Origin: Breoghania sp.
GTDB lineage: Bacteria; Pseudomonadota; Alphaproteobacteria; Rhizobiales; Stappiaceae
Direction of reading: 5' to 3'
NCBI RefSeq assembly: GCF_963674635.1
Contig: NZ_OY771475.1
Location: 1,674,001 to 1,738,000 of the forward strand
Length of the DNA: 64,000 nucleotides
Part shown: positions 60,949-64,000 of the stretch, piece by piece
Numbering within the stretch: position 1 is the stretch's first letter
Layout: the number at the start of each line of letters is the position of its first letter
Translations under genes and position numbers: made by a program
Notes under the pieces: model-generated
Database searches by the model: none
Told to the model about the DNA's origin: nothing
Seen by the model: the letters and a program-made list of their open reading frames with translations, nothing else

Positions 60949-60986
60949 GCCGGCGGAGCTCCGCTTCGCCGGCGTGTTTTATTTTA
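60949..60986 (+). terminator. Partial terminator between receptor and permease genes
   Basis: GCCGGCG pairs with CGCCGGC over an 11-base loop, followed by GTGTTTTATTTT. It lies within the operon and probably lets only part of the transcripts continue. Confidence 0.7.
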
Positions 60987-61008
60987 ACTGCACAGCTTTG
61001 GCCAACTC

Positions 61009-61722
61009 ATGGACTATGTCCTCACCCTGCTCTCCTTCGGCAGCGAAGGATGGGGCGACCAGATCTTACAGGGGATGGCGCTCACCATCGCCCTTGCGCT
61101 GGCAACCTTGCCGCTCGGCCTCCTTCAGGGTTTCCTGCTGGCACTGGCGAAACATTCCAACGACCCCAATCTCAACAGGGCCGCAGACATCTACACCACG
61201 ATCTTTCGCGGTTTGCCCGAGCTCATGACCCTGTTTCTCGTCTATTACGGCGTACAGATTGGCCTGCAGTCGCTTATCGGACTGTTCCATGAGGACTTCT
61301 ATTTCGAGATCAACAGCTTCGTGGCGGGCATGGTGGCGCTCGGCGTGGTGTTTTCCTCCTATGCCAGCGAAGTGTTTCTGTCCGCCTTCAAGGGCATCCC
61401 GCAGGGGCAGTATGAGGGCGGTCACGCGCTGGGGCTGTCCAACTACCAGACGATGCGGCTGATCATCTTTCCGCAACTGATCCGTCTTGCCTTGCCGGGC
61501 CTTTCCAATCTGTGGCTTGTGCTTTTGAAGGATACCGCGCTGGTTTCGGTGATCGGCCTTTCGGACCTGCTCCGCATGTCCGGTATCGCGGCGCGCGTGT
61601 CCAAGGAACCGTTTCTGTTCTACGGCTTGGCGTGTGCGCTCTATCTGGCTCTCTCGCTCATCTCGTCTGTGGGACTGGTCCGCATCGAGTCCTGGGCGCG
61701 GCGCGGGGAGGCCAAGCGATGA
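61009..61722 (+). CDS. Amino acid ABC transporter permease (HisQ type)
   Basis: The 237-residue membrane protein has five hydrophobic segments and the HisQ-type patterns GMALTIALALATLPLG, TIFRGLPELMTLFLVYYG, and the cytoplasmic EAA-like loop SAFKGIPQGQYEGGHALGLS, which contacts the ATPase. It resembles OccQ/HisQ. Its stop overlaps the start of the next permease gene by the ATGA motif. Confidence 0.92.
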   Translation: MDYVLTLLSFGSEGWGDQILQGMALTIALALATLPLGLLQGFLLALAKHSNDPNLNRAADIYTTIFRGLPELMTLFLVYYGVQIGLQSLIGLFHEDFYFEINSFVAGMVALGVVFSSYASEVFLSAFKGIPQGQYEGGHALGLSNYQTMRLIIFPQLIRLALPGLSNLWLVLLKDTALVSVIGLSDLLRMSGIAARVSKEPFLFYGLACALYLALSLISSVGLVRIESWARRGEAKR

Positions 61723-62546
61723 GCATGGAAACCGCCGCCGACATGCCGCCGCCCGAAGTCAAGACAGCCCGTCCCTGGACCTTCCTGCGCATTGTCGGAT
61801 ATGCGCTGATGGCCTTCTGGATTCTCGGGGGCCTGGGCGTCATCGCCTTCCTCTACAACTCCTATGATCAGGAGTTCATGGACAAGTACGGCCAGAAGTT
61901 CATCGATGGTACGATCGTCACGATCCAACTGGTCATTCTGTCCGTGGTCCTGGGGGCCCTTGTGTCCCTGCCCATCGCCTTCGGTCGTCTGACAACGAAC
62001 CGCTATATCGGCGGTCTGACCTACGGCTATGTCTACTTCTTTCGCGGAACGCCGCTGATCGCGCAGGTCTTTCTGATCTATTATGGCGTCGGCTCCTTCC
62101 GCCCCTTCTTTCAGGATATCGGGCTTTGGTGGTTCCTGCGCGATGCCTGGTATTGCGCGCTGCTGGCCTTCACGCTGAACACGGCCGCCTATCAGGCCGA
62201 GATCCTTGCCGGTGCGATCCGCAACGTGCCTGAAGGACAGAGCGAAGCCGCCCGGGCACTGGGCCTGCCGCGCCCTGTCATGTTCTTCAAGATCATCCTG
62301 CCCCAGGCGCTGATCACCGCACTGAGGCCTTATGGCAACGAAATTGTGCTGATGCTGAAAGGCTCGGCGATCGTCTCCATCATCACGGTCTACGACCTGA
62401 TGGGCGAGACACGGCGGATGTTCGCGCGCACCTACGATTTCCAGGCATATTTGTGGGCGGCGATCATCTACATTATCGTTGTGGAAGGGTTGCGCCGCCT
62501 GTGGGACAAGCTGGAAATCCGCCTGACACGCCACCTTCAGCGATAA
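61719..62546 (+). CDS. Amino acid ABC transporter permease (HisM type)
   Basis: The 275-residue protein is the partner permease with an N-terminal 40-residue extension ahead of its first helix. It has FFRGTPLIAQVFLIYYG, AYQAEILAGAIRNVPEGQSE and ARALGLPRPVMFFKI, the EAA-like loop. The ATG overlaps the previous stop. No ATP-binding protein gene follows; the next gene is a PLP enzyme after 131 bases, so the ATPase must be encoded elsewhere. Confidence 0.92.
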   Translation: MSMETAADMPPPEVKTARPWTFLRIVGYALMAFWILGGLGVIAFLYNSYDQEFMDKYGQKFIDGTIVTIQLVILSVVLGALVSLPIAFGRLTTNRYIGGLTYGYVYFFRGTPLIAQVFLIYYGVGSFRPFFQDIGLWWFLRDAWYCALLAFTLNTAAYQAEILAGAIRNVPEGQSEAARALGLPRPVMFFKIILPQALITALRPYGNEIVLMLKGSAIVSIITVYDLMGETRRMFARTYDFQAYLWAAIIYIIVVEGLRRLWDKLEIRLTRHLQR

Positions 62547-62677
62547 ACCGCCGAGGCGATTGGGGCCGGGCGAAAGTCCTCCCCTTTGCTGTGCCTTCGC
62601 CCCCTAGGTCCGGTTTTTGCTTTCCCTAGCGGACACAAACGCTTATCTCAAATGAGGATATATACTGGGGGATTGTG

Positions 62678-63823
62678 ATGAGCACCGACAAGAACATCGC
62701 CACGACGCTTGCCCATGCCCTTGGCAAGCCCGACCAGCGTACCGGAGCCGTGGTGCCCGGGATCGAACCCGCAACCACCTTCGCGCGCGATGCGTCCTAC
62801 GCGCTGACGAGCCCCGATCACCTCTATTCACGCGATGATAGCGACCTTTGCCGCCAGGCCGAGGCGCTGATCGCGCATATGGAAGGGGCCGAAGCGGCCA
62901 GGCTTTTCGCATCCGGCATGGCGGCCATTGCCGCGGTGTTCCGCACCGTGCCGCCGGGTGCTGCCGTCGTCGTGCAGTCGGGCATCTACTGGGGCACAAC
63001 CGTATGGGTGCGGAAGTTCTGTCAGCGCAACGGCATCGCGCTGGTGGAATGCGACACCACCAACGCCAGTCGACTGGCCGAGACCCTTGCGGAAACGGCG
63101 CCGGACCTCCTTTTCATCGAAAGCCCCTCCAACCCTTCCCTCAAGGTGACGGATATCGCTTTCGCCGCCGAGGCTGCGCACAAGCAAGGTGCGGTTCTGG
63201 CCGTGGATGCGACGGCGGCGACCCCGCTCATCTGCCGCCCGATCGAATTCGGGGCGGATCTCGTCATCCATTCCGCGACCAAGGCGCTCAACGGCCATTC
63301 GGACCTGCTGGCAGGGGTCGTTTCCACCAGCAGTCAGACAAGTGAGCGGTGGCAGCTGATTACGGAAGAACGGCATGATGCGGGCGCGGTGCTGGGGTCG
63401 TTCGAGACGTGGCTCCTGGTGCGCGGCATGCGCACGCTTGCGCTGCGCGTGGAGCGTATGAACGCCAATGCAATGGCCGTCGCCCGCTTTCTCGATGCGC
63501 ATGAGAATGTGGAGCGTGTGCTTTATCCGGGCCTTGAGACCCATCCGGGCCACGAAATCGCCCTCAAGCAGATGACCGGCGGTTTCGGCTCGCTCGTCTC
63601 CGTGCTCGTGAAAGGCGGTGCCGAGGAGGCCCTTGCAGTTGCGGGCCGGTTGCAGACCTTCCTGCGCGCGACCTCTCTGGGCGGCGTGGAAAGCCTGGTG
63701 GAGCATCGCTATTCCATCGAAGGCGACGCGACAGGCGTACCGAAGAACCTGCTCAGGCTCTCCATCGGCATCGAACATGCCGACGACCTGATCGCCGATC
63801 TCGATCAGGCGCTTGCCGGATGA
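62678..63823 (+). CDS. Cys/Met metabolism PLP-dependent enzyme (cystathionine lyase-like)
   Basis: The 381-residue aspartate-aminotransferase-fold enzyme of the trans-sulfuration family has the PLP lysine in HSATKALNGHSD (Lys202), LFASGMAAIAAVF, the PLP-facing ESPSNPSLKVTDI and VDATAATPL. Cystathionine beta-lyase, gamma-synthase and methionine gamma-lyase share this pattern, so the exact reaction is open. The ATG is one codon after a possible GTG. No met genes adjoin, and it is not clearly linked to the ABC operon. Confidence 0.88.
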   Translation: MSTDKNIATTLAHALGKPDQRTGAVVPGIEPATTFARDASYALTSPDHLYSRDDSDLCRQAEALIAHMEGAEAARLFASGMAAIAAVFRTVPPGAAVVVQSGIYWGTTVWVRKFCQRNGIALVECDTTNASRLAETLAETAPDLLFIESPSNPSLKVTDIAFAAEAAHKQGAVLAVDATAATPLICRPIEFGADLVIHSATKALNGHSDLLAGVVSTSSQTSERWQLITEERHDAGAVLGSFETWLLVRGMRTLALRVERMNANAMAVARFLDAHENVERVLYPGLETHPGHEIALKQMTGGFGSLVSVLVKGGAEEALAVAGRLQTFLRATSLGGVESLVEHRYSIEGDATGVPKNLLRLSIGIEHADDLIADLDQALAG

Positions 63824-64000
63824 CCGGGCAACCGCGGTTCAGGCCCTGAAAAGGGCGGGGCGTCTTTTGCCGTTCCGCAAGGACATCTTTTCCCTCTGAC
63901 GGCCTTTCCGCCACCGACGCTTCTGGAATAGTCTCGGCCTCGGGAGGACGGCGCGCGCCCTGCGCGCCCGTCGAGACAATTCGAACCACATCTGGGGGAG

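Noticed and set aside
63843..63856. GCCCT-GAAA-AGGGC hairpin as a terminator after the PLP enzyme gene
   Set aside because: Only five base pairs and followed by GGGGCG before a short T-run; too weak to call.
63991..64000. Ribosome-binding-like CTGGGGGAG at the right edge
   Set aside because: It may precede a gene starting beyond the window, but no start codon is included, so no feature can be supported.

Overview
The window is GC-rich, densely coded DNA from an alphaproteobacterium, most likely of the order Hyphomicrobiales (Rhizobiales). The evidence is the membrane formate dehydrogenase island with DUF3305, DUF3306, DUF6352 and DUF6505 partners, the F1Fo-ATPase zeta inhibitor (DUF1476), purC-purS-(small membrane protein)-purQ, the betaine-lipid genes btaA and btaB, and alphaproteobacterial families such as DUF2852 and DUF2259. 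I cannot name a genus. I see no rRNA, tRNA, CRISPR array, transposase or prophage. About 68 protein genes can be supported.

Layout. 1-4700: end of an AbrB-type membrane protein, a SulP anion transporter, an L,D-transpeptidase and a LysE exporter. 4700-22100: the formate dehydrogenase (FDH) island. Its main minus-strand operon runs torD, a small Tat-signal protein, fdhA, fdhB, a small lipoprotein, fdhC, a 54-residue membrane microprotein, a biotin/lipoate-ligase-like protein, DUF6505 and DUF6352. A second block at 4723-8327 holds DUF3305-DUF3306 diverging from a large multi-cluster ferredoxin. Between the blocks lie a chemoreceptor, a DMT transporter and two tandem cysteine-patterned miniproteins. 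22400-28900: Mrp/ApbC Fe-S carrier, mntR and mntH with a clear MntR operator, a Nudix hydrolase, a Pit phosphate transporter behind a near-consensus Pho box, and arfB. 28900-32000: a formamidase with a MoaD-like ubiquitin-fold protein, and a DadA-type oxidase. 32000-42600: mixed housekeeping genes (rpe, ogt, TetR, DUF2852, LysE, a YcaQ/AlkX-type glycosylase) and an aldo/keto reductase-LysR pair bracketed by a 232-bp direct repeat copied from the end of the glycosylase gene. 42700-53200: purB, purC, purS, purQ, a 2-hydroxyacid dehydrogenase, an HpcH-type aldolase and the ATPase zeta subunit. 53200-64000: two secreted proteins, btaAB, a BLUF photoreceptor-like protein, mobA-mobB-moeA, a basic-amino-acid ABC transporter without its ATPase gene, and a cystathionine lyase-like enzyme.

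How the genes fit together. Several serve formate oxidation: the FDH structural genes, their Tat and chaperone partners, Fe-S supply (Mrp), molybdenum cofactor nucleotide attachment and insertion (MobA, MobB, MoeA), and a formamidase that would release formate. A second theme is phosphate limitation (Pho box at the Pit gene; btaA and btaB replace phospholipids by betaine lipids). A third is manganese homeostasis (MntR/MntH).

The items most worth a second look are the BLUF protein with histidine in place of the photochemically essential glutamine, the repeat-bracketed reductase-LysR module with its decaying glycosylase fragment, the small uncharacterised proteins inside the FDH operon, the MoaD-like protein next to formamidase, and several unassigned dyad symmetries in promoter regions.
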